Of a stretch of DNA of 64,000 nt, positions 56,644-64,000 are shown piece after piece. This stretch comes from Arthrobacter sp. SLBN-83 (lineage in GTDB: Bacteria > Actinomycetota > Actinomycetes > Actinomycetales > Micrococcaceae). Positions within the stretch are counted from its first letter, which is position 1. Each line of letters opens with the position of its first letter. The notes under the pieces were generated by a model, which searched no databases, was not told where the DNA came from, and worked only from the letters and a program-made list of their open reading frames with translations. Location of the stretch: positions 434,001 through 498,000 of the forward strand of contig NZ_VFMX01000001.1 of NCBI RefSeq assembly GCF_006715285.1, read 5' to 3'. The translations under genes were made by a program, and so were the position numbers.

Positions 56644-57125
56644 TGAGCAATTCCCTGAAACTCAGCGTTCCTGAGGGCGTCCCCTTCATCGATTACGAGC
56701 GCGAGTTCGATTTCCCGGTGGCGGACGTGTTCCGCGCGCACAAAGAGCCGGATCTCATTGTCCAGTGGCTGGGCCCGCGGGGCATGAAGATGGACATCGA
56801 CCACTACGATTTCCGCACCGGCGGGAGCTACCGGTACATCCACACCGGCCCTGACGGGGTGCCCTACGAGTTCCGGGGCATCTTCCATACGGTTCGCGAG
56901 AACGAGTTCGCCCTGCAGACCTTCGAGTTCGGCGGATACCCGGACGTGGTGAGCCTGGAGTTCATGACCTTCGAGGACCTGGGCAACGGACGCACGCGGT
57001 TGCGGGGCCACTCGGTGTACCCCAGCCAGGAGGCGCGCGATGGCATGGCGCAGTCGGGAATGGAAGGCGGCTTGAGCGAAGGCTACGAGCGGCTTGAAGA
57101 ATTACTGGCGGGCGCGCGGGTCTGA
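56640..57125 (+). CDS. SRPBCC (AHSA1/START-like) domain protein
   Basis: This 161-residue protein has an AHSA1-type helix-grip fold (YEREFDFPVADVFRAHKEPDLIVQWLGPRGMKMDIDHYDFRTGGSYRYIHTGPDG, ending GMEGGLSEGYERLEELL), with a hydrophobic cavity for an unknown ligand. Two tandem ATGs give starts at 56640 or 56643. It is coupled to the ArsR gene, a pairing common in Actinobacteria. Its 3' end overlaps the end of the converging TPI-like gene by 43 bp. Confidence 0.9.
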   Translation: MMSNSLKLSVPEGVPFIDYEREFDFPVADVFRAHKEPDLIVQWLGPRGMKMDIDHYDFRTGGSYRYIHTGPDGVPYEFRGIFHTVRENEFALQTFEFGGYPDVVSLEFMTFEDLGNGRTRLRGHSVYPSQEARDGMAQSGMEGGLSEGYERLEELLAGARV

Positions 57126-57889
57126 GCAAGAGCGAGGGCTTCGTCCAGGACACGGCCCAGGTTGGCGGCGTCGTGGGCAAAGCGGCCCAGGAAGAGTCCG
57201 TCCGCGGCCGGCAGCTGCGGAAGCAGTCCGGGGCCGGCGCTGCCGCCGTAGATGAGGGGGCATTCCGGGCCCAGCTCGGCACGGATCTGTGCCAGGACGG
57301 CATTCACGTGCTGCGGCGGGGCAGGTTCCTGCGCGCCGATGGCCCAAACGGGCTCGTAGGCCAGGACCACGCGGCTGAGCAGGGCGGCGTCGCCATCCGT
57401 GGCGGAGCGGACCTGCTCGACGCAGAAAGCCGCGGCAGCTCCGGCGTCGAGCCTTTCCGGCTCACCGATGCAGAGCAGCGGGGTGAGGGAATGGCCGACG
57501 GCGGCACGCACCTTGCGTGCCACCGTGGCGTCATCCTCGGCGAAGAGTTTGCGGCGTTCGGCATGGCCGATCTCGACGAGTGAGACGCCGAGTTCGGCTA
57601 GCATCCCGGGGCTGACTTCTCCGGTCAACGGCCCGTCCCCCCAGGCGCAGTTTTGCGCGCCAAGCAGGATGGGCGAACCGTCCAGGATCCGGCCGGCGGA
57701 TTCCAGGACCGGGAAGGACGGGATGACGAAGACCCGGACCGGCGCACTACCAGCCAGTCCAGGCCTTTCGTCCACAATGGAGCGCACCTCCGACAGCCAA
57801 CGCAGGCTTGCCTGGTAGCCCAGGTACATTTTGGTGCTGACACCGATGTAGAGGGTGCCGTTGCCTGCGTTGCTGCCGGAGGTGCTCAT
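57083..57889 (-). CDS. Triose-phosphate isomerase-like protein (EryH-type candidate)
   Basis: This 268-residue TPI-family barrel has the catalytic set intact: Lys20 (STKMYLG), His109 (EIGHAERR), Glu179 (AYEPVWAIG), plus the phosphate-binding GGSAGPGLLP. The loop-1 Asn of ordinary TPI (NxK) is Thr here. Similar TPI homologues in sugar alcohol operons act on erythrulose phosphates (EryH). It is the last gene of the 57-64 kb operon, next to an RpiB homologue and a DhaK-type kinase. The start at 57889 follows AAGGAATCC. The Ser-rich end lies in the overlap with the SRPBCC gene. Confidence 0.88.
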   Translation of the reverse strand: MSTSGSNAGNGTLYIGVSTKMYLGYQASLRWLSEVRSIVDERPGLAGSAPVRVFVIPSFPVLESAGRILDGSPILLGAQNCAWGDGPLTGEVSPGMLAELGVSLVEIGHAERRKLFAEDDATVARKVRAAVGHSLTPLLCIGEPERLDAGAAAAFCVEQVRSATDGDAALLSRVVLAYEPVWAIGAQEPAPPQHVNAVLAQIRAELGPECPLIYGGSAGPGLLPQLPAADGLFLGRFAHDAANLGRVLDEALALAQTRAPASNSSSRS

Positions 57890-57918
57890 GGATTCCTTGC
57901 GTGGGTGGTACGGCCCGC

Positions 57919-59265
57919 TCAGTCGAGCAGGTCGTCGGCCTTGTTCTTGAACCGCCGGGTGGCGAACATCATGGCCGCCGCTACGAACGGCATGATACCC
58001 AGGGCATAGACGCCCATGGACCCGGTGGGCGACTGGGTTGCCTCGTTGACGGCGGTCCGGAGGATGGGAGCCACGAAGCCGCCCAGGTTGCCCAGGGAGT
58101 TGATCAGGCCGATGCCGGCGGCAGCAGCTGAACCCGCGAGGAACGCGGTGGGGTAAGCCCAGACCACAGGACCGACGGCCAGGAAGCTGCAGACTGCCAG
58201 GGTAATGAAGATCATGCCCAGCACCGGCTGGTGGTTGGTTCCCGCCCAGGCAGACCCGAAGATGCACAGACCGGTGGAGATGAACAGGATGGTGCCGAAC
58301 TTACGGCGCTTGGCTACGGTGTCGGCAGCCTTTCCGATGAAGTAGCAGGAGAAGATCCCGAAGAACCATGGGACGGCAATCAGCAGGCCGACGGCGAGCC
58401 CCACCTTCTGCCCGGTCAGCGAGGACACCTGCTGCGGCAGGAAGAACGTCACGCCATAGACCGCGATCTGGAGGCAGAAGTAGATGATGGTGAAGTACCA
58501 GACGCGGCCGTTGCGCAAGGCCGCGAGGATGCCGCGCGGGCCGTGCTCATCCTTGACGGTGTCCTCCAGCGCCATGACTTCCTTCAACGCGTATTTCTCG
58601 TCATTGCTGAGGAACTTGGCCTTTTCCGGGCCGTTGATCAGGAAGAAGAAAGCAGCAATGCCTGCCAGGACGGCCAGGAGGCCTTCGACGAAGAACATGA
58701 CCTGCCAGCCGCGCAGGCCGGGCACTTGGTCGCCGATGTTGATCAACCAGCCCGACAGCGGGTTGCCGATCATCTGGGAGAACGGCTGGGCCAGGTAGAA
58801 GATGGCGAACATCTGCACGCGCACCTTGTTGGGGAACCATTCAGCCAGGTACATGATCACGCCGGGAAACAGGCCGGCTTCGGTCACGCCCAGGAGGAAC
58901 CGCAGGATTACGAACGAAGTCTCGCCCTGCACGAAGGCGAAGCACGCCGAGACGATGCCCCAGGTGATGGCGATGCGTGCCAGCCAGATCTTGGCGCCGA
59001 CCTTCTTGAGCAGCAGGTTGCTGGGGATCTCGAAGATCGCATAGCCAATGAAGAAGATGCCGGCGCCCAGGGCGAAGGCCGCGGCGGACACACCCTTGTC
59101 TGTTCCCAGCGCCGCCTCGGCAAAGCCGACGTTGGTGCGGTCCAGGAACGAAACGACGTACAGGATGACCAGCATCGGCATGAGCCGGCGGGCCGCCTTG
59201 AAGATCGCGGACTTCAGGACCGGACGGGCCAGAAGCTCCTTGGATGTTGCGGTGGTTTCGGACAC
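57919..59265 (-). CDS. ACS-type MFS transporter
   Basis: This 448-residue, 12-helix major facilitator is of the anion:cation symporter type (RRLMPMLVILYVVSFLDRTNVGFA at the N-terminus, RFLLGVTEAGLFPGVIMYLAEWFP in helices 4-5). Relatives import sugar acids, tartrate or phthalate. The substrate here is presumably the starting compound of the operon. It starts at a GTG behind GAAGGAGAG and is separated from the SDR gene by 101 bp containing a GC-rich hairpin. Confidence 0.9.
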   Translation of the reverse strand: MSETTATSKELLARPVLKSAIFKAARRLMPMLVILYVVSFLDRTNVGFAEAALGTDKGVSAAAFALGAGIFFIGYAIFEIPSNLLLKKVGAKIWLARIAITWGIVSACFAFVQGETSFVILRFLLGVTEAGLFPGVIMYLAEWFPNKVRVQMFAIFYLAQPFSQMIGNPLSGWLINIGDQVPGLRGWQVMFFVEGLLAVLAGIAAFFFLINGPEKAKFLSNDEKYALKEVMALEDTVKDEHGPRGILAALRNGRVWYFTIIYFCLQIAVYGVTFFLPQQVSSLTGQKVGLAVGLLIAVPWFFGIFSCYFIGKAADTVAKRRKFGTILFISTGLCIFGSAWAGTNHQPVLGMIFITLAVCSFLAVGPVVWAYPTAFLAGSAAAAGIGLINSLGNLGGFVAPILRTAVNEATQSPTGSMGVYALGIMPFVAAAMMFATRRFKNKADDLLD

Positions 59266-59298
59266 AACACTCTCCTTCGAGTGGTGACGTTGGTAATT

Positions 59299-59321
59299 CC
59301 CGCGGGCCGGCGGCCCGCGGG
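59299..59321. terminator. GC-rich hairpin between SDR and MFS genes
   Basis: An 11-bp perfect stem (59299-59309 with 59311-59321) is followed by CTTTGTTTT on the plus strand, although both neighbouring genes run on the minus strand. On the operon's own strand there is no U-tract, so it may act as an RNA stability or attenuation element instead. Confidence 0.5.
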
Positions 59322-59366
59322 CTTTGTTTTGGCATTCAGCTATGTGGTTGGCGGTAGCTGGTGCCG

Positions 59367-60134
59367 TTAGTGCATGTACAGCCCGCCGTCGACATTCAGC
59401 GTCTGGCCGGAGATGTAACCGGCGTCCTCGCCGATGAGGAAGGAGATGGCCGCGGCGATGTCGCGGGTGGTGCCCACCCGGTTCACCACCAGGTCCTTGA
59501 CCAGCTCATCCTTGCGTTCCTCGCTGAGGGTGCCGCCCATGATGTCCGTGTCGATCGGACCCGGCGAGATGGCGTTGACGGTGATGTCGTACTCACCCAG
59601 TTCGCGGGCGGTGGCACGGGTCAGGCCGATGACACCGGCCTTGGCCACCGAGTACGGGGTCTTGCTGAAGGTTCCGCCGCCGCGCTGTGCGGAGACGGAG
59701 GAGATGTTGACGATCCGGCCCAGCCGGTTCCTGGCCATCGATTCGGCTGCCCGGCGGGTGGCATAGTGGACGCCGTTCATGTTGATGTTGATGACGCGGT
59801 CCCACTCGGCGCTGTCGAGTTCCAGGTAGGGCACCGGTGAGCTGACGCCGGCGATGTTGGCCAGGGCCACCAGCTGCGGCAGTTCGGCTTCGATCTCGTC
59901 GATGGCGGCCCGGACCGACGCTTCGTCGGCCACGTTGGCGCCGGCACCGTGGGCCTTGACGCTGTGCTTCCCGGCAAGTTCCTTGGCCACTGCTTTGCAG
60001 GCGGCGTCATCGAGGTCGATCACGCCGATGTTCCAGCCGCGCTCGGCCAGGTAGTCGGCGGTGGCACGGCCGATGCCGCGCTCGGAGACTGCGCCGGTAA
60101 CGATCACCGTGCGGTCTGCGGGGAATGCTGTCAT
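59367..60134 (-). CDS. SDR family oxidoreductase
   Basis: This 255-residue classical short-chain dehydrogenase has a cofactor motif (VTGAVSERGIGRA) whose Gly pattern is slightly relaxed, an Asp after strand 2 (VIDLDD) favouring NAD over NADP, NIAGV, and catalytic Ser (NISSVSA), Tyr and Lys (YSVAKAG). It ends GQTLNVDGGLYMH. In this operon it could oxidise a tetritol or other polyol to the ketose, but the substrate is not readable. The start follows AGAAGGAACA. Confidence 0.88.
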   Translation of the reverse strand: MTAFPADRTVIVTGAVSERGIGRATADYLAERGWNIGVIDLDDAACKAVAKELAGKHSVKAHGAGANVADEASVRAAIDEIEAELPQLVALANIAGVSSPVPYLELDSAEWDRVININMNGVHYATRRAAESMARNRLGRIVNISSVSAQRGGGTFSKTPYSVAKAGVIGLTRATARELGEYDITVNAISPGPIDTDIMGGTLSEERKDELVKDLVVNRVGTTRDIAAAISFLIGEDAGYISGQTLNVDGGLYMH

Positions 60135-60192
60135 GAAGTGTTCCTTCTAAAGGGGGTGGTGTGGTCCCGGAAAGCGTTGCGGTCCGAAAAAC

Positions 60193-61146
60193 TCAGGACA
60201 GCGGGGCCGGGCCCAGTTCCTCGATGAGCTTCTGCATGGCGACGTACGCCTTGTTCCGGTAGGCAACCAGGGCTGCGGTGCGGTCGGCGGGGACGTCGAG
60301 GAAACCGGAGCCTGTCTTGGTGCCAAGCTGGCCGGCGTCGACCTTTTCCTGCAGGATCTTCGGGGTGGCGAACCGTTCCGGGAAGCCGGTCTGCAGCGAC
60401 TTGTAGCAGAAGGCGTAAACGTCCAGTCCTGCCATGTCGGCGATGGCAAAGGGGCCGAAGAACGGCAGCCGGAAGCCGAAGGTGGTGCGGACCAGGGTGT
60501 CCACGTCCTCCGCGCTGGCGATGCCTTCCTCCACCACCTGGGCCGCCTCGTGGAAGAGGGCGTACTGGAGCCGGTTGAGCACGAAGCCGGTGACGTCCTT
60601 GACGGTGGCGGTTTCCTTGCCGGTCTCCCCCACAATGGTGCGCGCCGCCTGCACGGTGGCCTCGGAGGTTCCCTCGTGCGGGATGACTTCCACGCCGGGG
60701 ATGAACGGTGCCGGGTTGGAGAAGTGGACGCCCAGGAAGCGCTCCGGGTTTTCCACTACCTCGGCCAGTTTGGCAATGGAGATGGTGGAGGTGTTGGAGC
60801 CGATGATGGCGTCCGGGCGGGCTGCGGCGCTGATCCGGCCCAGGGTGGCGTGCTTGATCTCGAGGACTTCCGGCACGGCCTCCTCGATGTACTCGGCGCC
60901 GGACACTGCTTCTTCGATGTCTTTGGCTGCCCAAAGGTTTTCCTTGAGCAGGTCCGTGGCGTTGGCCGGGAAGAGGCCCGCCGCAACGAACTCGTCGGAT
61001 TCCGTCAGCAGCCGTTCGTAGTTTCCCTGTGCGATTTCGGCGGAGACGTCCGCCAGGGCCACGCGGGCTCCGGCGAGTGCCAGGACCTGGGCGATTCCGC
61101 CGCCCATGTAGCCGGAGCCGACGACGGCGATGTTACGGGTGCTCAT
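60193..61146 (-). CDS. 3-hydroxyacyl-CoA dehydrogenase family protein
   Basis: This 317-residue two-domain dehydrogenase has a Rossmann N-terminus ([21 protein letters not shown]) with NTSTISI and the catalytic GVHFSNPAP (His), and a helical C-terminal domain ([23 protein letters not shown]). The family includes enzymes for free hydroxy acids such as L-gulonate 3-dehydrogenase, besides CoA esters. In a sugar operon a polyol acid is the more likely substrate than a fatty acyl-CoA. It overlaps the RpiB-like gene by ATGA. Confidence 0.87.
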   Translation of the reverse strand: MSTRNIAVVGSGYMGGGIAQVLALAGARVALADVSAEIAQGNYERLLTESDEFVAAGLFPANATDLLKENLWAAKDIEEAVSGAEYIEEAVPEVLEIKHATLGRISAAARPDAIIGSNTSTISIAKLAEVVENPERFLGVHFSNPAPFIPGVEVIPHEGTSEATVQAARTIVGETGKETATVKDVTGFVLNRLQYALFHEAAQVVEEGIASAEDVDTLVRTTFGFRLPFFGPFAIADMAGLDVYAFCYKSLQTGFPERFATPKILQEKVDAGQLGTKTGSGFLDVPADRTAALVAYRNKAYVAMQKLIEELGPAPLS

Positions 61147-61637
61147 TTGGTTTCAAGTCCTTCCGACGCGCCCTCATAGGAGCAGATGGCGTCTACTTTG
61201 GCCGCGGATGCGGAGTTTTCATCAAAGCGGTAGTTGAGCCACTCGCCTACCAGCTTCTTGGCAAGTTCCAGGCCGATGACGCGCTGGCCCATGGTCAGCA
61301 CCTGCGCGTTGTTGGACAGCACGGAGCGTTCCACGGAGTAGCTGTCGTGGGCGGTGACCGCGCGGATGCCCGGTACCTTGTTGGCCGAAATGGCCACGCC
61401 CAGGCCGGTGCCGCAGATCAGCAGCGCGCGGTCCGCTTCTCCGGCGGCCACCTTGCGGGCTGCTGCAACGGCCAGGTGCGGGTAGGCGGTGGAGTCGTCG
61501 GCGCCGACTCCTACGTCCTCCACCGAGGCAACGCGGGGGTCCGCCTCCAGAAGTTCGCGCAGGGCGTTCTTGTATTCAACGCCTGCTTCGTCGTTGCCGA
61601 CGACGATGCGCCAGCCTGGCTGGGTGTTCTCGGTCAT
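61143..61637 (-). CDS. RpiB/LacAB-family sugar-phosphate isomerase
   Basis: This 164-residue RpiB-fold isomerase has catalytic Cys75 in [19 protein letters not shown] and conserved ALTVHD-like [13 protein letters not shown]. Beside ordinary ribose-5-phosphate isomerase, close relatives isomerise erythrulose-4-phosphate to erythrose-4-phosphate (EryI, DerI). The partner genes here (DhaK-DhaL kinase, TPI homologue) favour such a C4 role. The start at 61637 follows AAGGAGAAC, 10 nt after the kinase stop codon. Confidence 0.9.
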   Translation of the reverse strand: MTENTQPGWRIVVGNDEAGVEYKNALRELLEADPRVASVEDVGVGADDSTAYPHLAVAAARKVAAGEADRALLICGTGLGVAISANKVPGIRAVTAHDSYSVERSVLSNNAQVLTMGQRVIGLELAKKLVGEWLNYRFDENSASAAKVDAICSYEGASEGLETK

Positions 61638-61647
61638 GATGTTCTCC

Positions 61648-63369
61648 TTAGGAGCTTTCGATGGTGGCGGCGTAGTCGGCCACCCTGCGGGCGATGAGTC
61701 CGAAGGACACGGCCCCGGGGTCCGGATGGCCCAGGCTCTTTTCCGCCAGCGGCCGGGCCCGGCCTTTCTTCGGGCTGAGCTCGGCAGTTGCGTCAGCGGC
61801 CTTTGCCGCCGCCTCCGCTGCTGCACGAAGGCTGGCAGCCAGGCTGTCGCCGTCGTCAATTGCCTTGCTGAAGGTGTCGGCGAACGGAAGCAGCGCGTCC
61901 ACCATGGTCTTGTCCCCTGCTTCCGCCTTGCCCAGGGTGACGATGGCGTCACGGAGGGCGTTGACGGCTGCCGCTGCGTCTGCGGAAGTGTAGGAGTCCT
62001 TGCTGCCGAGGGTCTTTCCAACCGCGGTGACGGCCGCGCCCCAGAGGGCCCCGGAGGTGCCACCTGCGCGCTCGGCCCACTGCTCCCCCGCCGCGGCGAG
62101 GAGTTCCTCGAGCCCCGCGCCGGCAGCGTGGGACTTTTCGGCGGCGGCAACGGCGGCATCAACGCCGCGGCGCATGCCAATGCCGTGGTCGCCGTCCCCG
62201 GCGATTGCGTCCAGCTTGCCGAGTGTTTCTTCGTGTTCGACGACGACGGCCTGAGCTTCCTTCAGCGCGTCCAGGGCCGTGGCGGCCAAGGCAGTCGACG
62301 CAGGGGTGGCGGCCAGCACCGGCGCCGTCCCGGCCTCCGCGAGGGACTCCACAGACCGTGCGCGCCGGGGAGCCAGGTTGCCCTTGCGGAAGGCAGGGGT
62401 GTCAGCCGGCGCGGACCAGAACTTCTCCAGTTCCTCATCCAGCCAGAACAGCGTCAGGGACAGGCCGGACATGTCCAGGCTGGTGACCAGTTCACCGCAC
62501 TCGGGCTCAACGATCTCCAGTCCGGCTTCGGTGAGCAGGGCCTCGACCTTGCCGAACAGCAGGAACAGTTCGTCGTACTTGACCGTTCCCAGGCCATTGA
62601 GGATGGGTGCCACCCGGCGGCCCGCAGTGTCCGGCTTGTCCTTCAGCAGACCGTCCACCAGCAACTTGGCAAGCTCGCTGGCGGTAGGCAGTGGCTGTTC
62701 GGAGATGCCCGGTTCGCCGTGGATGCCCAGGCCCACCGACATCATGCCTTCGGGGACAGTGAACAACGGCTCCTCGGCTCCGGGAAGGGTGCACCCGGCG
62801 AAGGCCACACCGAGCGAACGGGTGTGGTGGTTGGCCTTGATGGCGAGCCGCTCCACCTCGTCCAGGTCCAGGCCCGCTTCTGCTGCCGCCCCGGCCACCT
62901 TGAAGACGGTGAGGTCTCCGGCGATGCCCCGGCGCTTGCCAATTTCTTCGAGCGGAGCGCTGGCGATGTCATCGGTAACCAGGACGGTCCGGGTTTCAAT
63001 GCCCTCGGCGTTCAGCTTCTCCTGCGCCTGGCCGAAGTGGAGCACGTCCCCCGCGTAATTGCCGTAGCTCAGCAGGACGCCGCCGCCGGTCTGCGATGCC
63101 TTGGCAACGCGGTACACCTGCCCCGCGGAGGGGGAAGCAAACATATTGCCGCAGGCGCTCCCGGCAGCGAGTCCGGCGCCCACCAGGCCGGCGAAGGCCG
63201 GGTAGTGGCCGGATCCGCCGCCGATGACCACTGCCACCTGGCCCTCGGGTGATTCGGTGGAGCGGACCACACCGCCGTCAACGCGGGCCACGTACTGGCG
63301 GTTGGCGGCGACGAAGCCGTCGAGGGCGTCGTCTGCGAACTGCGCTGGATCGTCAAATATCTTTGTCAT
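61648..63369 (-). CDS. Dihydroxyacetone kinase family protein (DhaK-DhaL fusion)
   Basis: This 573-residue single-chain kinase has a DhaK domain (about 1-330) with [17 protein letters not shown], where the ketose binds, and the covalent substrate His217 in GLGIHGEPG. The DhaL ATP-binding domain (about 360-573) has [14 protein letters not shown] and a GGTSGALWG motif. It uses ATP directly, unlike PTS-dependent DhaK/L/M. In mycobacterial threitol and erythritol operons such kinases phosphorylate D- or L-erythrulose. With RpiB and TPI homologues next door, erythrulose is a better guess than dihydroxyacetone. Confidence 0.92.
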   Translation of the reverse strand: MTKIFDDPAQFADDALDGFVAANRQYVARVDGGVVRSTESPEGQVAVVIGGGSGHYPAFAGLVGAGLAAGSACGNMFASPSAGQVYRVAKASQTGGGVLLSYGNYAGDVLHFGQAQEKLNAEGIETRTVLVTDDIASAPLEEIGKRRGIAGDLTVFKVAGAAAEAGLDLDEVERLAIKANHHTRSLGVAFAGCTLPGAEEPLFTVPEGMMSVGLGIHGEPGISEQPLPTASELAKLLVDGLLKDKPDTAGRRVAPILNGLGTVKYDELFLLFGKVEALLTEAGLEIVEPECGELVTSLDMSGLSLTLFWLDEELEKFWSAPADTPAFRKGNLAPRRARSVESLAEAGTAPVLAATPASTALAATALDALKEAQAVVVEHEETLGKLDAIAGDGDHGIGMRRGVDAAVAAAEKSHAAGAGLEELLAAAGEQWAERAGGTSGALWGAAVTAVGKTLGSKDSYTSADAAAAVNALRDAIVTLGKAEAGDKTMVDALLPFADTFSKAIDDGDSLAASLRAAAEAAAKAADATAELSPKKGRARPLAEKSLGHPDPGAVSFGLIARRVADYAATIESS

Positions 63370-63407
63370 GATTCCTCGTCGAACCGGTTGTCGGTTGGGA
63401 TGCCGGG

Positions 63408-64000
63408 TTAGCGGGCCGGAACTGCCGCCGGGGTTTGCCGGCCCTGGGCCACCAGGCTGGTGCCCAGCGCGTAGCCTTCGCGCTTGGGCAGGACCTGGCG
63501 GCGCAGGTAGTCCTGGTTGGTGGCGGTGACGCTCAGGCCGTCGCCACCGTAGTGTTCGGTGCAGATGATGCCCTGGAAGCCAACGGAGATGGCGAACTGG
63601 AAGGCCTCGCGGTAGCTGATGAGGCCGGATTCCATGGGGGCCGGCATGGCGACGTACTGGTCCCGTGCCTGGTCCTCATCGCGGATGTAGTTCTTGACGT
63701 GCCAGTAGTTGGAGTACGGCAGGGTCTTGTGCACCACTTCGCGCCAGTCCTCGATGGGACGGTGAAGGCGAATCAGGTTGCCCAGGTCCGGGTTCAGGCC
63801 GACGTTGGGCAGGTCGATGTCCTGGACCAGCTGCACGGAGGAATCGGCCGTCCCCAGGTAGGTGTCCTCGTACATCTCCAGCGATACCAGGAGGCCGAGT
63901 TCCGCGGCGTGCTTGCCCACTTCACGGATGCGGGTGACGGCGTTGTTCCACGTTTCCTTGTCCCCCGCCGGATCCTTGTGGCCTTCAACGGTCCAGAACC
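63408..64000 (-). CDS. Sugar phosphate isomerase/epimerase TIM barrel (5' end cut by window)
   Basis: The frame is open to the window edge (FWTVEGHKDPAGDKETWNNAVTR at the start of the visible part), so about 197 C-terminal residues are seen. Xylose-isomerase-like barrel features are LVSLEMYEDTYLG (Glu), VGLNPDLGNLIRLHRP (Asp), YWHVKNYIRD (His) and IICTEHYGGDG (Glu), the usual four metal ligands. In related operons this family supplies an erythrulose-1-phosphate isomerase (LerI). It is upstream of the kinase gene on the same strand, 38 bp apart. Confidence 0.85.
   Translation of the reverse strand, partial: FWTVEGHKDPAGDKETWNNAVTRIREVGKHAAELGLLVSLEMYEDTYLGTADSSVQLVQDIDLPNVGLNPDLGNLIRLHRPIEDWREVVHKTLPYSNYWHVKNYIRDEDQARDQYVAMPAPMESGLISYREAFQFAISVGFQGIICTEHYGGDGLSVTATNQDYLRRQVLPKREGYALGTSLVAQGRQTPAAVPAR

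Noticed and set aside
61489..63252. A 587-residue open frame opposite the DhaK-DhaL and RpiB genes
   Set aside because: The composition is typical of antisense GC-rich frames. The opposite strand has intact catalytic motifs.

Overview
The window is about 64 kb of very GC-rich chromosomal DNA. Its codon use, SD-led GTG and TTG starts and protein families point to an Actinobacterium of the Micrococcaceae, most likely Arthrobacter or Pseudarthrobacter. The pointers are a DUF222/HNH endonuclease, a DUF6318 lipoprotein, a Cgl0159-family aldolase and an actinobacterial inositol locus. I saw no tRNA, rRNA, IS element, integrase or CRISPR array. Both edges cut a gene.

Layout. 0-12 kb is mixed housekeeping: an HNH protein (5' cut), a PEP mutase-like enzyme, DUF2071, Tex, an Old Yellow Enzyme, an envelope gene pair and an NCS1 permease. 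12-21 kb holds a PNPOx-like gene, an orphan Vsr endonuclease, a GH26 glycosidase, a two-component system beside an Hpt-like protein that lacks its phospho-histidine, and an McrB/McrC modified-DNA restriction pair. 21-28.5 kb carries a thioesterase, a heterodimeric ABC exporter pair and a MarR-controlled drug efflux MFS with an unusual coiled-coil tail. 28.6-35 kb is a catabolic unit: a TPP enzyme coupled to an agmatinase/guanidinobutyrase, an XRE-cupin regulator and a sodium:solute symporter. It may be an arginine transaminase-type or agmatine route. 35-38 kb has a small acidic protein, a VIT1-type transporter and a LOG-family protein.

38-56 kb is a complete myo-inositol catabolic locus. It has two sugar porters (uptake), iolG, iolE, iolD, iolB, iolC, a Cgl0159-type aldolase (IolJ role), iolA and two further TIM-barrel isomerase genes, with a GntR and a LacI regulator. 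A MarR/MFS drug-efflux pair sits inside it. I find two operator families by eye. A perfect 14-bp palindrome (TTAGAGCGCTCTAA) occurs at two promoters. An ATGTC-N4-CAA box occurs six times at five promoters, including that of a small tautomerase gene, which suggests the tautomerase belongs to the inositol regulon.

56-64 kb has an ArsR/SRPBCC pair and then a minus-strand catabolic operon: TPI-like, MFS, SDR, 3-hydroxyacyl-CoA dehydrogenase-like, RpiB-like, DhaK-DhaL kinase and a TIM-barrel isomerase (cut by the window end). Its content resembles erythrulose/tetritol pathways.

All assignments come from reading the sequence. No database search or structure prediction was run.
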